Made by a program: the position numbers and the translations under genes. This document shows, in pieces, positions 1 to 7,926 of a stretch of 47,522 nucleotides of DNA. The notes beneath the pieces are model-generated. The model was not told the DNA's origin. It searched no databases and worked only from the letters and a program-made list of their open reading frames with translations. This DNA is from Marinoscillum sp. (GTDB taxonomy: Bacteria; Bacteroidota; Bacteroidia; Cytophagales; Cyclobacteriaceae), in assembly GCA_024305105.1 (NCBI GenBank), contig JAMWZA010000026.1, positions 1-47,522 on the forward strand. Reading direction: 5' to 3'. The stretch's first letter is position 1; the number at the start of each line of letters is the position of its first letter.

Positions 1-405
1 TTTAGACTCTACCACAGACCAATCTTTATACCCCTTCCACCTATTTGGAATATCTTCTTTTCTAAGATTTGCGTCCATAGAATGACCCGCCGTATCAGTA
101 ATATAACAATCATGAGAAATTAGAACATCAGAGCCAATTTTTACTTTTTCAGTAGAAACAATAATGGAATTAGCTCCAAGAAAAGATCGCTCGCCAATAA
201 TCAGACAACTTTGGGGTTTTTGTAGGTCAATCCTACCTTTTATAATGCAATGAGAACCGAGTGACAAAGTGTTTCCACCAGCGAGTGAAATTCTCTTGAA
301 CTCAATCATTATACGATTTGGCAACTCAATACTTGAGCTTCTGTTTCTTCTAAAAAAATCTCGCCTCCGTTTACCCGAAATTATGTTCTTTAAAATACTA
401 ATCAT
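1..405 (-). CDS. Hexapeptide-repeat (left-handed beta-helix) acyltransferase, partial
   Basis: This is the N-terminal 135 codons of a gene that runs off the left edge. It was translated by eye from the reverse complement. The ATG shares its A with the stop of the upstream phosphatase-like gene (TAATG), which suggests translational coupling. The protein has a basic start (GKRRRDFFRRN) and then hexapeptide-type turns such as SLGSHCIIKGRI, LIIGERSFLGANSII and VKIGSDVLISHDCYITDTAGHS. The last stretch, an H-D followed by a short loop and H, is the usual active-site region of WcaF/maltose-acetyltransferase-like enzymes. Known members O-acetylate sugars in capsule or exopolysaccharide loci. Its position after an export protein, a flippase and a phosphatase-like protein fits that role. 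The substrate cannot be read from the sequence. Confidence 0.8.
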   Translation of the reverse strand, partial: MISILKNIISGKRRRDFFRRNRSSSIELPNRIMIEFKRISLAGGNTLSLGSHCIIKGRIDLQKPQSCLIIGERSFLGANSIIVSTEKVKIGSDVLISHDCYITDTAGHSMDANLRKEDIPNRWKGYKDWSVVESK

Positions 406-1865
406 TATTTAATAGATAGTATGCGTTCTGTCAATTTATATATAAGGGTCAGATTATTCTCGTCTTTCTCATTTATATGGTTCGTACAACCTCTACTTAA
501 TACACACAAAGGATTACCCCCTTTATCACCCGTAAATGCAGCGTGTTTCACTTTAGATAAATCCTTCGGAACATCTCCATAATTTTCATTTGGCCAGAAT
601 AAACTATCCCCTTTTTCATGAAAAAAAACACCCTCAGAGCCTGTCAATTTTATGTCAGGAAGGTAGTCCGAAAATTGCCTGCCTTTCAGATTAATTCGGT
701 AAGGTATAGCCTTCATATTCAACCTTTCTTCTTCTGAAATACTATTGAATCTTATGCATATTTCTTCAACTAACTTATTTATGTCATCTTCAGATTGGAT
801 CGGTCCATTAAATCTCTTTGAATCATTGATAAATATTCCTGGAATATAAGTTTTCCCAAAAGCAACACTTTGCTTCCAGTTGTATTTGTCCATTGAATCT
901 ATTATTTCGGATGAAACAGATTTTTTAATACCGGATGCCACTTTTTTACCTAAAACATTTTTTATCAACTTCTTAGTTGCAGTCATCATTCCACCTGTAT
1001 TGTTTCTAAAAAGATATCCTTGATCCACCAAAAACGGATTAACATTAGCCCAATATTGACTCGGAACAATACTATGATCAGCGGTTATAATAAAATATTC
1101 TGGTTTTAGATTTTCATATAATTTCCGAATTTGATTATCCAACTCCTTAAAATGACTTTCTAGAAGTTTCCAAATCCATTTATCCCGTACTTTTTCTTCT
1201 TTATAAGATTCGATTTCAAAACGCGACAGATACTCAACTATAGTGTTGCCTCTATTAACCAAAAAGCCAAATTTTGCACTCTCTTGGTTGCATAAATCTA
1301 TAAACACATCAGTTCTTGTAGTTTCCTTTTTGCTCAGTTGTTCAAACAATCCATCAGTACTATTGATCTCTTCATTCGGAATTCTGATATCAACTATATA
1401 TTTTCTTTTCTCCAAAAAAGAAATCAATTCGTCTCTTGAAACCAATTCTTGTGGTATTCCTTCTATTCTATTCAGACCTCCACCAGCGCTACCAACAATT
1501 ACTTTTCCTTTTCCTTTTTTAGGAACCGGAGTTGTTGTTGGAACATTCATCACGCAATAGGGCATATCATTAGCCTCAGCTAACTCCCATATATACTTAA
1601 CATCCTCCCTATTATCTAACTCTGATAGTTTAAAACTTGTAGTAAATTTATGAGTACCATCCAATTTAGGAGCCATGTAAAAACCTCTGGTTTCACTACC
1701 ATTTTTACCAGTTAATATCTCTACCCAGCCTCTATTAAACAAATCCTCCTCTAAATGAATTGAATCATTCTTCTCAATAAAATCCATCAAAAAAGGCATC
1801 TGATCTTTAAAAATCTTCATGATCTCTAAATCTCCACCATCAATTCCGTAGATGAGTAATTTCAT
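405..1865 (-). CDS. Alkaline phosphatase superfamily (type I phosphodiesterase-like) protein, possibly degenerate
   Basis: The 486-residue protein has the start of an alkaline-phosphatase/nucleotide-pyrophosphatase fold. The first metal-binding motif is YGIDGGD (Asp9), followed by a W-x-x-x-L-T-G-K-N segment (residues 47-55) and a second metal site TADHS (Asp263-His264) followed by a VNPFLVDQGYL helix, as in the family. In most relatives a Thr or Ser nucleophile sits four residues before the Trp, and HG follows the TGKNP stretch; here the residues are Phe43 and Arg60-Gly61, so the nucleophile may be missing. There is no signal peptide, so it is probably cytoplasmic. It starts 4 bases after the flippase stop and overlaps the next gene. 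Relatives occur in polysaccharide and sulfate-linked loci. A hydrolase or transferase acting on a phosphate or sulfate ester of the polymer is possible, but this is inference. Confidence 0.75.
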   Translation of the reverse strand: MKLLIYGIDGGDLEIMKIFKDQMPFLMDFIEKNDSIHLEEDLFNRGWVEILTGKNGSETRGFYMAPKLDGTHKFTTSFKLSELDNREDVKYIWELAEANDMPYCVMNVPTTTPVPKKGKGKVIVGSAGGGLNRIEGIPQELVSRDELISFLEKRKYIVDIRIPNEEINSTDGLFEQLSKKETTRTDVFIDLCNQESAKFGFLVNRGNTIVEYLSRFEIESYKEEKVRDKWIWKLLESHFKELDNQIRKLYENLKPEYFIITADHSIVPSQYWANVNPFLVDQGYLFRNNTGGMMTATKKLIKNVLGKKVASGIKKSVSSEIIDSMDKYNWKQSVAFGKTYIPGIFINDSKRFNGPIQSEDDINKLVEEICIRFNSISEEERLNMKAIPYRINLKGRQFSDYLPDIKLTGSEGVFFHEKGDSLFWPNENYGDVPKDLSKVKHAAFTGDKGGNPLCVLSRGCTNHINEKDENNLTLIYKLTERILSIK

Positions 1866-1869
1866 AGTT

Positions 1870-3207
1870 TCAATTTTTTATAAGGCTCTCCTTAAAACTT
1901 CTTGCCGATCTAATCAAAGGTATAATGGTAATGACATTAAACATTGCTTTTGATTGCATCTTGAATGCATCTCTTGTTCGAATGCTAAATGCCCCTAGAA
2001 ACCAGGCGCTAGCGGCTTGCGATACAACCGTGGCTACTGCAGCTCCCATAATACCAAAATAAGGAATCAGTAACAAATTCAATATAACATTCAATCCTGC
2101 TCCGATTAAATTGAAAATCATACCAATCTTTTGAAGATTTTCATTGACGATCCATTTGGATCTTGCTACCCCTATAAAAATGAAAATCCCTGCCCAAATA
2201 TGCACAGTCAAGACCTTAGCGGAAGTAATAAATTCATGTCCATACAAGATTTCAATTATGTATTCCCCAAGAAAAGTTATTGGTAAAGCTATTAATAAAG
2301 CCATGGCCACCATTAAATCATATAATTGCTGCATTCTCAGGTCATATTTTCGCTTATTCACCAATTTCGCCTTAATGATAGATGGAAATACAGATGCGAT
2401 AATGGACATGGGAATAAAATACCACAGCTCGGAGAGTTTTACTGCAACGGCATAATTTCCCACGGCTTCATTATCTACCATATTTCGAAGCATGACTTGA
2501 TCTATTTTCATATAGATGGCCAATGACAATCCTGAAATTATTAATGGCCATGAGTTCTTAAGTAGGTTTTTAGCATAAACTTTATCAAAAGTCCATTTAC
2601 CAACCCCTTTGGTCAACCTTTGATAAAAAAAAGTCCAAACAACTACTTGAAGTAGTAATCCTACCAGAACTGTTGACCCAAAATAGACTAAGGAAAGTCC
2701 CATGAAGGTAAACAAGAGTTTTAGTCCAGAATTAGAGAGATGAAAAGCCATACGACCATAAACCGTATATTTAGATCTTACTTTGGATTGAAACCAACTA
2801 TCAAAAACCTCAAATCCCTGAAGAAGTAGCTTTGATGACGCAAATAATAATAATAATTTGACTGTGACATCATCCTCAATGTAATTCCCGATAACTAGTA
2901 TGACGATAGTTAATATTGCTCCCGAAAGCATTACTAACACAAAAACAGTCCCTAATATCTTGGACTCTTCTTCATCCCTACAAGTAACTAAATCTCTGAT
3001 GGAAAGATGTGTTGTACCTAATCTGCCAATTGGTAGTACAATAGCTACAAGGCTAATCGTATATTCTAAAAGTCCAAATTGACTCGGGCCTAAATATCTG
3101 ACTACAAAGATACTAACAAGAAACGTGATAAGCAGGCTCACCACCTTTTCTGAAAGCAGAAACCCAGAATTGTATAGAACCTTCTTAAATCCTTTAGATG
3201 CAGTCAC
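1870..3207 (-). CDS. Wzx-type oligosaccharide flippase (polysaccharide biosynthesis/MATE-like family)
   Basis: A 445-residue, very hydrophobic protein with about 12 to 14 likely membrane helices. It begins with the family's typical GFKKVLYNSGFLLSEKV and contains FVVRYLGPSQFGLLEY, the usual N-terminal signature of O-antigen/EPS flippases. A mid-protein KIDQVMLRNMVDNEAVGNYAVA matches the second repeat of the fold. Members carry undecaprenyl-linked oligosaccharide units across the inner membrane. The start is GTG at 3207, because no ATG lies in frame nearby and an in-frame stop precedes it. It is 17 bases downstream of the SLBB export gene and 4 bases upstream of the phosphatase-like gene, so it is in the same operon. 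Confidence 0.9.
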   Translation of the reverse strand: MTASKGFKKVLYNSGFLLSEKVVSLLITFLVSIFVVRYLGPSQFGLLEYTISLVAIVLPIGRLGTTHLSIRDLVTCRDEEESKILGTVFVLVMLSGAILTIVILVIGNYIEDDVTVKLLLLFASSKLLLQGFEVFDSWFQSKVRSKYTVYGRMAFHLSNSGLKLLFTFMGLSLVYFGSTVLVGLLLQVVVWTFFYQRLTKGVGKWTFDKVYAKNLLKNSWPLIISGLSLAIYMKIDQVMLRNMVDNEAVGNYAVAVKLSELWYFIPMSIIASVFPSIIKAKLVNKRKYDLRMQQLYDLMVAMALLIALPITFLGEYIIEILYGHEFITSAKVLTVHIWAGIFIFIGVARSKWIVNENLQKIGMIFNLIGAGLNVILNLLLIPYFGIMGAAVATVVSQAASAWFLGAFSIRTRDAFKMQSKAMFNVITIIPLIRSARSFKESLIKN

Positions 3208-3224
3208 AAGCCTTTTGTAGGTTA

Positions 3225-5654
3225 CTACCTCGTCAAATTATTAATAATCAATGCCAAAGTACCAATACCCGATGCAATTCCAAGAACTTCTTGAGGACTT
3301 AACTTCCTCTTTTCTGGCTTCCTTGGAACAATGATTTCTGAGCCTGGTTCTACACTCGGAAAATCTTTAATCCATAAGAAACTAGAAGTCTTTTTGGCAC
3401 TCCCATTAGGGTAAACAATGTACGCTTTCGATAATTTAGCTTTATCTGTAGCTCCACCCGATTCAGAAAGGTAAGCTCTAAAACTCTTTGTTTCATTATA
3501 GATTAAGTTACTTGAGAAATAAACTTCGCCTCGCACTCTTACAGTTTGCAATTCTTTAGGGATACTAATCACGTCACCCTCCTTTAAGATCAAATCGAAT
3601 TGAGAACGAGGATTTTCTAGAATTTTCCTTAATTCAATAGCTATACTCTCATTTTGATTAATTGCAAAAGCCCCAGAAGCTGTGGTTGAATCCTGATTCC
3701 CAAGAGCCTGAATTCTCAATTTCTTCACCAGGGCAGCGCTGGACTCATCAAAATACTCAGTCTGCCGGATTAGCGTACCTCCTGCTGGGAATGCATCGGA
3801 TGTAAAGCCACCTGCTCGATTGATGATATCGGATATGCGTTCGGATTTGTTTTGCAACACATATTTCCCTGGGAACAAAACTTCGCCCTCTACTTCCACT
3901 ACTTGTTGCTTCTCGTAATAAGGTGACTTTCTGATGATAACTACGTCAAAAGGCTCTAACATGAAATTAGACGCTTCATCTGAAATACTGAGGTCTGTAC
4001 TGATTGGAAAATTAAACAGGTCTGCTGTAGCGCTTTGATCAGTGTTGGTTAGTCTTCTTGCGACCTCTACAAAAGATCTTGCTGCTGTTTCTTTAAAGCC
4101 GTTCGCAAGATAAATCAAATCTTCTACCGTCATTCCTTCAGAGTAAGGAGAGGTTTGAGGTTCTTGCACTTCCCCTTGAATGGATACGGTCCATTCCTCT
4201 CTCAGATCAAACAAAGTACTGACTTTGATTACATCCTCGGATTGTAACTGCAAATCATATGACCCATTGATCACCTCTCTTGGTGCAAACGCAATGGTTG
4301 TCAAAGTGAAATCCTCATTCTGCCGTAGGATGACTGCTCTATTTAAAAACACGTCAGGACTAAATCCATCTGCTAAGTTGATTAAATCACTCAACATTAA
4401 ATCATTAGATAGCTCATACTCTCCAGGATGGTTTACAGCACCTTCTATAGTCACTCGACCAGTGAACAGACTTCTAATTTCACCGACGGTAATCACATCT
4501 CCAGATTGAAGCCTAAAGTCGCTAAATTGATCCTTGGTAAGCGTTTGTACCGTTTTGCCGTTAGCTAGATTTCTTCTCAGCGAAATTGATCGGGTGTAAG
4601 CTTCAGGTGCAAATCCACCAGCAAAGTGAAGTAAATTATCAAGTGTCTCTCCATCCATCAACTCATAAAAAGCTGGTCGTTTTATTTTACCTGCTATGGA
4701 TACACGGTTGAGATAAGGTTCTACCAATAGCACATCCTGATCCTGCAGCATGATGTTTTCAGTCTCACCGGTCACTAAGAAATCATAAGCGTCTAATACA
4801 TCCACTTGCTTTCCCCCCCTAATGATTTTGATTCTACGCATGGTTCCATTTTCATTGGGCCCTCCAGCAAAATACAAGGCGTTAAATGCCGTAGTAAAAG
4901 AAGACATTTGATATGTTCCTGGTTTTTGTACCTCACCAAGCACATTCACACTGATCGTTCGGATCTGACCTAGACTTATCTCTGCATACGTATTACTACC
5001 TAAAGTGCTATAAATATTCTTCAATCGACTTTTTATTCTGGACTCAGCTCGTTCTACTGATAATCCACTTAAATAAATCGGACCAAGACTTGGGACAATG
5101 ATGGAACCTTCAGGAGATACTTCTAGCTGATAGGTTTGTTCTGAGGCTCCCCATACATTGATTACGATTTGATCCCCTGGACCAATTTGATACCCTTGGG
5201 GTGTTGCAATATTGAGTGGTGGTTCAAAGGAAATATTTGGGTTGGAAAAAAAACTCATTCCAAAGACCTTCTGTTCTTTCTCTTGAGCAGGCTTTTCCTC
5301 CACCAAAAATGTTAAAGGATTTAAACCCTCTTCTAATGGGTCTACTCGAGTAGTTTGAATGTCCTTTTGAACAGCATCAGATGAGACATTACCAGACCGA
5401 ACTTCAGCTATCCGCTGGCGTAATTTTGCAATTTGTGAAGCAGACATACCTCGGGCTTTAGCCAGTACTTCCATCTGCTGTTCAGAATATCCGCTTGACT
5501 CAGCTTGATTCAGAAATTTCTTGATTTGATCATTCGAGAGCTCATCCACATTGACCGTCCCCAGGTTCTGCATGCTTTGGGTATTCTGAGCCTCCGTTAG
5601 AAACACAATGCCGATAACGAAAAACAGCATTAGTACCTCACGTAACTTGTTCAT
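3225..5654 (-). CDS. Large SLBB-domain polysaccharide export protein (Wza-like)
   Basis: 809 residues with a signal peptide (hydrophobic LMLFFVIGIVFLTEAQ) and no lipobox Cys. A Poly_export domain follows (GYQIGPGDQIVINVWG, about residues 155-240), then at least five SLBB-type repeats, each opening with a VxGEVxxPGxY-like phrase: VNVLGEVQKPGTY, VSIAGKIKRPAFY, VTIEGAVNHPGEY, VSIQGEVQEPQ, VEVEGEVLFPGKY and VRVRGEVYF. A C-terminal hydrophobic segment (IASGIGTLALIINNL) follows. Wza forms the outer-membrane channel for capsule or EPS; long forms with many SLBB domains are common in Bacteroidota. It probably starts a transcription unit with the flippase, because a perfect TAnnTTTG motif lies just upstream. 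No Wzc-type kinase is present in the window. Confidence 0.9.
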   Translation of the reverse strand: MNKLREVLMLFFVIGIVFLTEAQNTQSMQNLGTVNVDELSNDQIKKFLNQAESSGYSEQQMEVLAKARGMSASQIAKLRQRIAEVRSGNVSSDAVQKDIQTTRVDPLEEGLNPLTFLVEEKPAQEKEQKVFGMSFFSNPNISFEPPLNIATPQGYQIGPGDQIVINVWGASEQTYQLEVSPEGSIIVPSLGPIYLSGLSVERAESRIKSRLKNIYSTLGSNTYAEISLGQIRTISVNVLGEVQKPGTYQMSSFTTAFNALYFAGGPNENGTMRRIKIIRGGKQVDVLDAYDFLVTGETENIMLQDQDVLLVEPYLNRVSIAGKIKRPAFYELMDGETLDNLLHFAGGFAPEAYTRSISLRRNLANGKTVQTLTKDQFSDFRLQSGDVITVGEIRSLFTGRVTIEGAVNHPGEYELSNDLMLSDLINLADGFSPDVFLNRAVILRQNEDFTLTTIAFAPREVINGSYDLQLQSEDVIKVSTLFDLREEWTVSIQGEVQEPQTSPYSEGMTVEDLIYLANGFKETAARSFVEVARRLTNTDQSATADLFNFPISTDLSISDEASNFMLEPFDVVIIRKSPYYEKQQVVEVEGEVLFPGKYVLQNKSERISDIINRAGGFTSDAFPAGGTLIRQTEYFDESSAALVKKLRIQALGNQDSTTASGAFAINQNESIAIELRKILENPRSQFDLILKEGDVISIPKELQTVRVRGEVYFSSNLIYNETKSFRAYLSESGGATDKAKLSKAYIVYPNGSAKKTSSFLWIKDFPSVEPGSEIIVPRKPEKRKLSPQEVLGIASGIGTLALIINNLTR

Positions 5655-5679
5655 TAGCTAGTCATTAAAATTTAGTGGG

Positions 5680-5687
5680 CAAAGGTA
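5680..5687 (-). promoter_or_regulatory. Candidate promoter -7 motif for the export/flippase unit
   Basis: On the minus strand this reads TACCTTTG, a perfect match to the Bacteroidota sigma-70 -7 consensus TAnnTTTG, 25 bases before the ATG of the SLBB export gene. No clear TTTG/TTG -33 box was found at the usual distance, so this rests on the -7 motif and its position in a 71-base gap. Confidence 0.45.
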
Positions 5688-5725
5688 GATAATTTACATA
5701 AATCTGATGGTGACATTGAAAATTT

Positions 5726-6685
5726 TTAATGCCAAGAGTTGTTGTACCAGGCAAGCACGGTTGCAATTCCTTCATCGAATCTAACTTCTGGTTGGTAGTT
5801 CAATAGCTGCCGAATTTTAGTGATATCAGCAAGAGAGTGTTTGATATCACCCATTCGTTCGTGTCCATATCTGGCTTCAATACTAGTGCCTAAAGCTTGA
5901 TTGATGGCATCCACCATCTGGTTTAAACTGGTTTGTTCTCCGCAAGCCACATTGTAAACTTCGTTCAAGGCACCTTTATTATCCGTGAACAAAGCATTTA
6001 TATTCGCCAGAACCACGTTATCAACATACGTAAAGTCTCTGGAGGTTTGGCCATCTCCATTAATTACAGGTGACTTGCCTTCGATCATTGCCTTATAAAA
6101 CAATGGGATCACCGCTGCGTATGGATTATCAGGGCTTTGCCTCGGGCCAAAAACGTTAAAATAGCGTAGACCAATGTAATCCAGTCCATATGTTTTATGA
6201 AAAACGTCCGCATACAACTCATTCACGTACTTGGTAACTGCATAGGGACTCAGAGGATTTCCAATATTCGCTTCTACTTTTGGTAAGTCTTTGGAATCCC
6301 CGTACGTACTTGAGGAGCAAGCGAGCACCACGCGCTCCAAGTGATGATCCACAGCCGACTTCAACACATTTAAAGTGCCGTCAATATTTACCGCATTCGT
6401 TGTGATTGGGTCTTCTATGGAGCGAGGTACAGAGCCTAACGCAGCTTGATGAGATAGCAGGTGATATCCCTTAATGACTTCCTTCAATTGAGAATAATCT
6501 CGGATATCTATCTTTTCAAAATGAAATCTCGGATTTCCTTTATGATGATCAATATTATCCATTGATCCATTCGAAAGGTTGTCTATAACCAGAACGTTAC
6601 CCGCTCGGTCATCTTCCATTAGTGCATCAACTATATGTGAACCAATGAATCCAGCCCCACCCGTAACGACCACATTTTTTTTCAT
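5726..6685 (-). CDS. NAD-dependent nucleotide-sugar 4-epimerase (UDP-GlcNAc/UDP-GalNAc type)
   Basis: 319-residue extended SDR. The Rossmann motif is [12 protein letters not shown] at residues 9-20. The catalytic Ser and YxxxK are seen in ACSSSTYGDS and YAVTKYVNE. The segment SPDNPYAAVIPLF and then GDGQTSRDFTYVDNVV resembles WbpP/TviC, the UDP-N-acetylglucosamine 4-epimerases of Vi-type and O-antigen loci, more than GalE. This enzyme would interconvert UDP-GlcNAc and UDP-GalNAc. A TviB/WbpO-type dehydrogenase lies in the same locus (12135-13385), and the pair would give UDP-N-acetylgalactosaminuronate. The gene is separated from cysQ by a 1.2 kb repeat-rich gap and has its own candidate promoter. 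Substrate preference is inferred from motif similarity only. Confidence 0.85.
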   Translation of the reverse strand: MKKNVVVTGGAGFIGSHIVDALMEDDRAGNVLVIDNLSNGSMDNIDHHKGNPRFHFEKIDIRDYSQLKEVIKGYHLLSHQAALGSVPRSIEDPITTNAVNIDGTLNVLKSAVDHHLERVVLACSSSTYGDSKDLPKVEANIGNPLSPYAVTKYVNELYADVFHKTYGLDYIGLRYFNVFGPRQSPDNPYAAVIPLFYKAMIEGKSPVINGDGQTSRDFTYVDNVVLANINALFTDNKGALNEVYNVACGEQTSLNQMVDAINQALGTSIEARYGHERMGDIKHSLADITKIRQLLNYQPEVRFDEGIATVLAWYNNSWH

Positions 6686-6689
6686 GATG

Positions 6690-6720
6690 TAAAGATATTT
6701 AAGTCATCGAGCCCTTGCAA
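6690..6720 (-). promoter_or_regulatory. Candidate promoter of the epimerase gene
   Basis: On the minus strand TTG (6720-6718), a 20-base spacer, then TATCTTTA (6697-6690), one mismatch from TAnnTTTG, placed 5 bases before the ATG at 6685. Spacing fits the Bacteroidota pattern, but the leader would be very short. Confidence 0.3.
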
Positions 6721-6799
6721 ACCATAAATGAGCTTAGATTCAGAACGGGATGAACCATCCCCTCTATTGGCAATATTGGAGAATTCGACAAGCTAATGA

Positions 6800-6826
6800 G
6801 ATGCCTGCCTTCGCAGGCATGACGGT
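6800..6826. repeat. 27-bp palindromic repeat, copy 1
   Basis: Starts GATGCCTGC, has a 4-base CTTC loop, and continues GCAGGCATGACGGT: an 8-bp perfect stem (ATGCCTGC/GCAGGCAT). Identical copies are at 7021 and 7785. The flanks also match: an AGAATACGACAAGCTAAT-type phrase precedes copies 1 and 2. Confidence 0.9.
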
Positions 6827-6878
6827 TGCGTCAACTAGCTTATACCTTTTTCTTTCACAAGGGGAGGTAAAATAGAGG

Positions 6879-6949
6879 TTCTGAAAACTTCACAAGACTT
6901 TCTTCCCTTTAGGGATGTCCGATCAGGGCAGGGTAAAAGAAAGTTTTAA
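6879..6949. repeat. Modular repeat block with long inverted arms, copy 1
   Basis: About 70 bases from TTCTGAAAACTTCACAAG to AAGAAAGTTTTAA, nearly identical to 7851-7920. ACTTTCTT near the start and AAGAAAGT at the end can pair to close a roughly 30-base loop. Confidence 0.85.
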
Positions 6950-7020
6950 TTGCAGTACAAATAACATACATTGAACCAACCCCTCTATTGACGACACTGG
7001 AGAATACGACAAGCTAATGA

Positions 7021-7047
7021 GATGCCTGCCTTCGCAGGCATGACGGT
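7021..7047. repeat. 27-bp palindromic repeat, copy 2
   Basis: Identical to the copy at 6800, with about 40 bases of similar upstream flank (from CCCCTCTATTG at 6980). Downstream, the tail AGCTTTAATTAGTTTAAA is shared with copy 3. Confidence 0.9.
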
Positions 7048-7125
7048 AGCTTTAATTAGTTTAAAATTTTCTTTCAAAAGGGGAGGTACGCTAAAGCTCA
7101 AGCAGAAGGAAGATTGGGCTCAACT

Positions 7126-7262
7126 GGAATTGAAATTTGCAAATGTTGCGATTCAAAAGCCTACCAATAATCTAGGGAGTGACGATTTGACCTATACGTA
7201 ATCCGTCTTCAACTTCAGAAATCACGACTTTAACTGTCATTTCGACAAAGGAGAAATCTTCA
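7126..7262. repeat. Direct repeat of about 140 bp, copy 1
   Basis: Shares long identical runs with 7381-7543, for example AAAAGCCTACCAATAATCTA and then GGGAGTGACGATTTGAC. Ends with the GTCATTTCGAC and GGAGAAATCTTC phrases. Confidence 0.85.
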
Positions 7263-7308
7263 CCAACCCCTCTATTTGCGATAATGCAGAATACGACAAT
7301 TATGCATT

Positions 7309-7329
7309 TCTCCCCTCCAAAAGGGGAGA
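7309..7329. repeat. CT/GA-rich hairpin
   Basis: TCTCCCCT (7309-7316), loop CCAAA, AGGGGAGA (7322-7329): a perfect 8-bp stem, part of the repeat mosaic. Confidence 0.75.
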
Positions 7330-7380
7330 TGAAAGAGGAGCTATTTTAAAGCTAAAGTAGACCGAAAATTAGACTCCCCT

Positions 7381-7543
7381 AGAATTGAAATTGCAAATGC
7401 TTAAGATTCAAAAGCCTACCAATAATCTAGGGAGTGACGATTTGACTTATACGTAATGCGTCTTCAACTTCAGAAATCACGTCTTTAAAAGAGACTGTCA
7501 TTTCGACCTGACTGCCGTCAAGGCAGGCTTTGGAGAAATCTTC
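7381..7543. repeat. Direct repeat of about 140 bp, copy 2 with a palindromic insertion
   Basis: Second copy, 255 bases after the first. It differs mainly by extra bases CTGACTGCCGTCAAGGCAGG inside the GTCATTTCGAC...GGAGAAATC phrase; these contain a CTGCC...GGCAG inverted repeat. Confidence 0.85.
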
Positions 7544-7633
7544 CTCTAACTCTACATAATTGACACTTAACGAGTCAGCTTTCTAATACCCTTACTAAAC
7601 TCAATTTTACACCGAATATTAAAATATGCATTC

Positions 7634-7656
7634 TCCCTCCCTTCTCAAGGGAGGGA
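7634..7656. repeat. CT/GA-rich hairpin, 10-bp stem
   Basis: TCCCTCCCTT, loop CTC, AAGGGAGGGA: a perfect 10-bp stem followed by TTTAGGGTGGGTT. This phrase resembles a repeat seen between genes in many Bacteroidota. Confidence 0.8.
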
Positions 7657-7784
7657 TTTAGGGTGGGTTGGCATAACGATTCGAGAAGTGACGATTTTTA
7701 GGTTAGGTTCTTAATTGACTTTCCACCCTTTAGGGATGGGGTTTTGGAAGTCAAAATAGGTTCTGTATCTGTAATAGCTCATGC

Positions 7785-7811
7785 GATGCCTGCCTTCGCA
7801 GGCATGACGGT
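7785..7811. repeat. 27-bp palindromic repeat, copy 3
   Basis: Identical 27-bp core. The downstream sequence matches copy 2 (CTTTAATTAGTTTAAA) and then copy 1 (TTTCTTTCACAAGGGG and TTCTGAAAACTTCACAAGAC), so the copies are parts of a longer modular element. Confidence 0.9.
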
Positions 7812-7850
7812 CGCTTTAATTAGTTTAAAGTTTTTTCTTTCACAAGGGGA

Positions 7851-7920
7851 TTCTGAAAACTTCACAAGACTTTCTTCCCTTTAGGGATGCCCGATCAGGG
7901 CAGGGTAGAAGAAAGTCTAA
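7851..7920. repeat. Modular repeat block with long inverted arms, copy 2
   Basis: Near-identical to 6879-6949. Here the arms are perfect over 11 bp: AGACTTTCTTC (7867-7877) and GAAGAAAGTCT (7908-7918). It lies 6 bases beyond the cysQ stop codon, so on cysQ mRNA it would fold just after the gene. No U-run follows, so it may stabilise or process the 3' end rather than terminate. Confidence 0.8.
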
Positions 7921-7926
7921 TATGGA

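Larger units (their letters stand above)
6686..7926. repeat. Gene-free 1.2 kb mosaic of short palindromic and direct repeats
   Basis: No convincing coding region exists on either strand. The stretch is built of repeated pieces: three copies of a 27-bp palindrome-bearing unit, two copies of a hairpin block with the arms of a larger inverted repeat, a roughly 140-bp direct repeat at 7126-7262 and 7381-7543, two CT/GA-rich perfect hairpins, and three versions of a phrase starting CCCCTCTATT (6759, 6980, 7267). Phrases such as GTCATTTCGAC...GGAGAAATCTTC occur twice. These resemble intergenic repeat families common in Bacteroidota genomes. Mutual divergence is modest. The stretch separates the sulfate-activation cassette from the epimerase/export genes. 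Confidence 0.85.

Noticed and set aside
1243-1560. Plus-strand 105-residue frame opposite the phosphatase-like gene
   Set aside because: It mirrors conserved coding sequence on the other strand and shows no recognisable family.
6800-7811. Three identical 27-bp palindromic repeats resembling a CRISPR
   Set aside because: Spacing is irregular (about 220 and 760 bases), flanks are shared rather than unique, and no cas gene is present.
6686-7926. Possible small protein or structured regulatory RNA gene in the repeat-rich gap
   Set aside because: No frame of useful length with coding-like composition; the structure seen is explained by repeat hairpins. A small RNA cannot be excluded without expression data.
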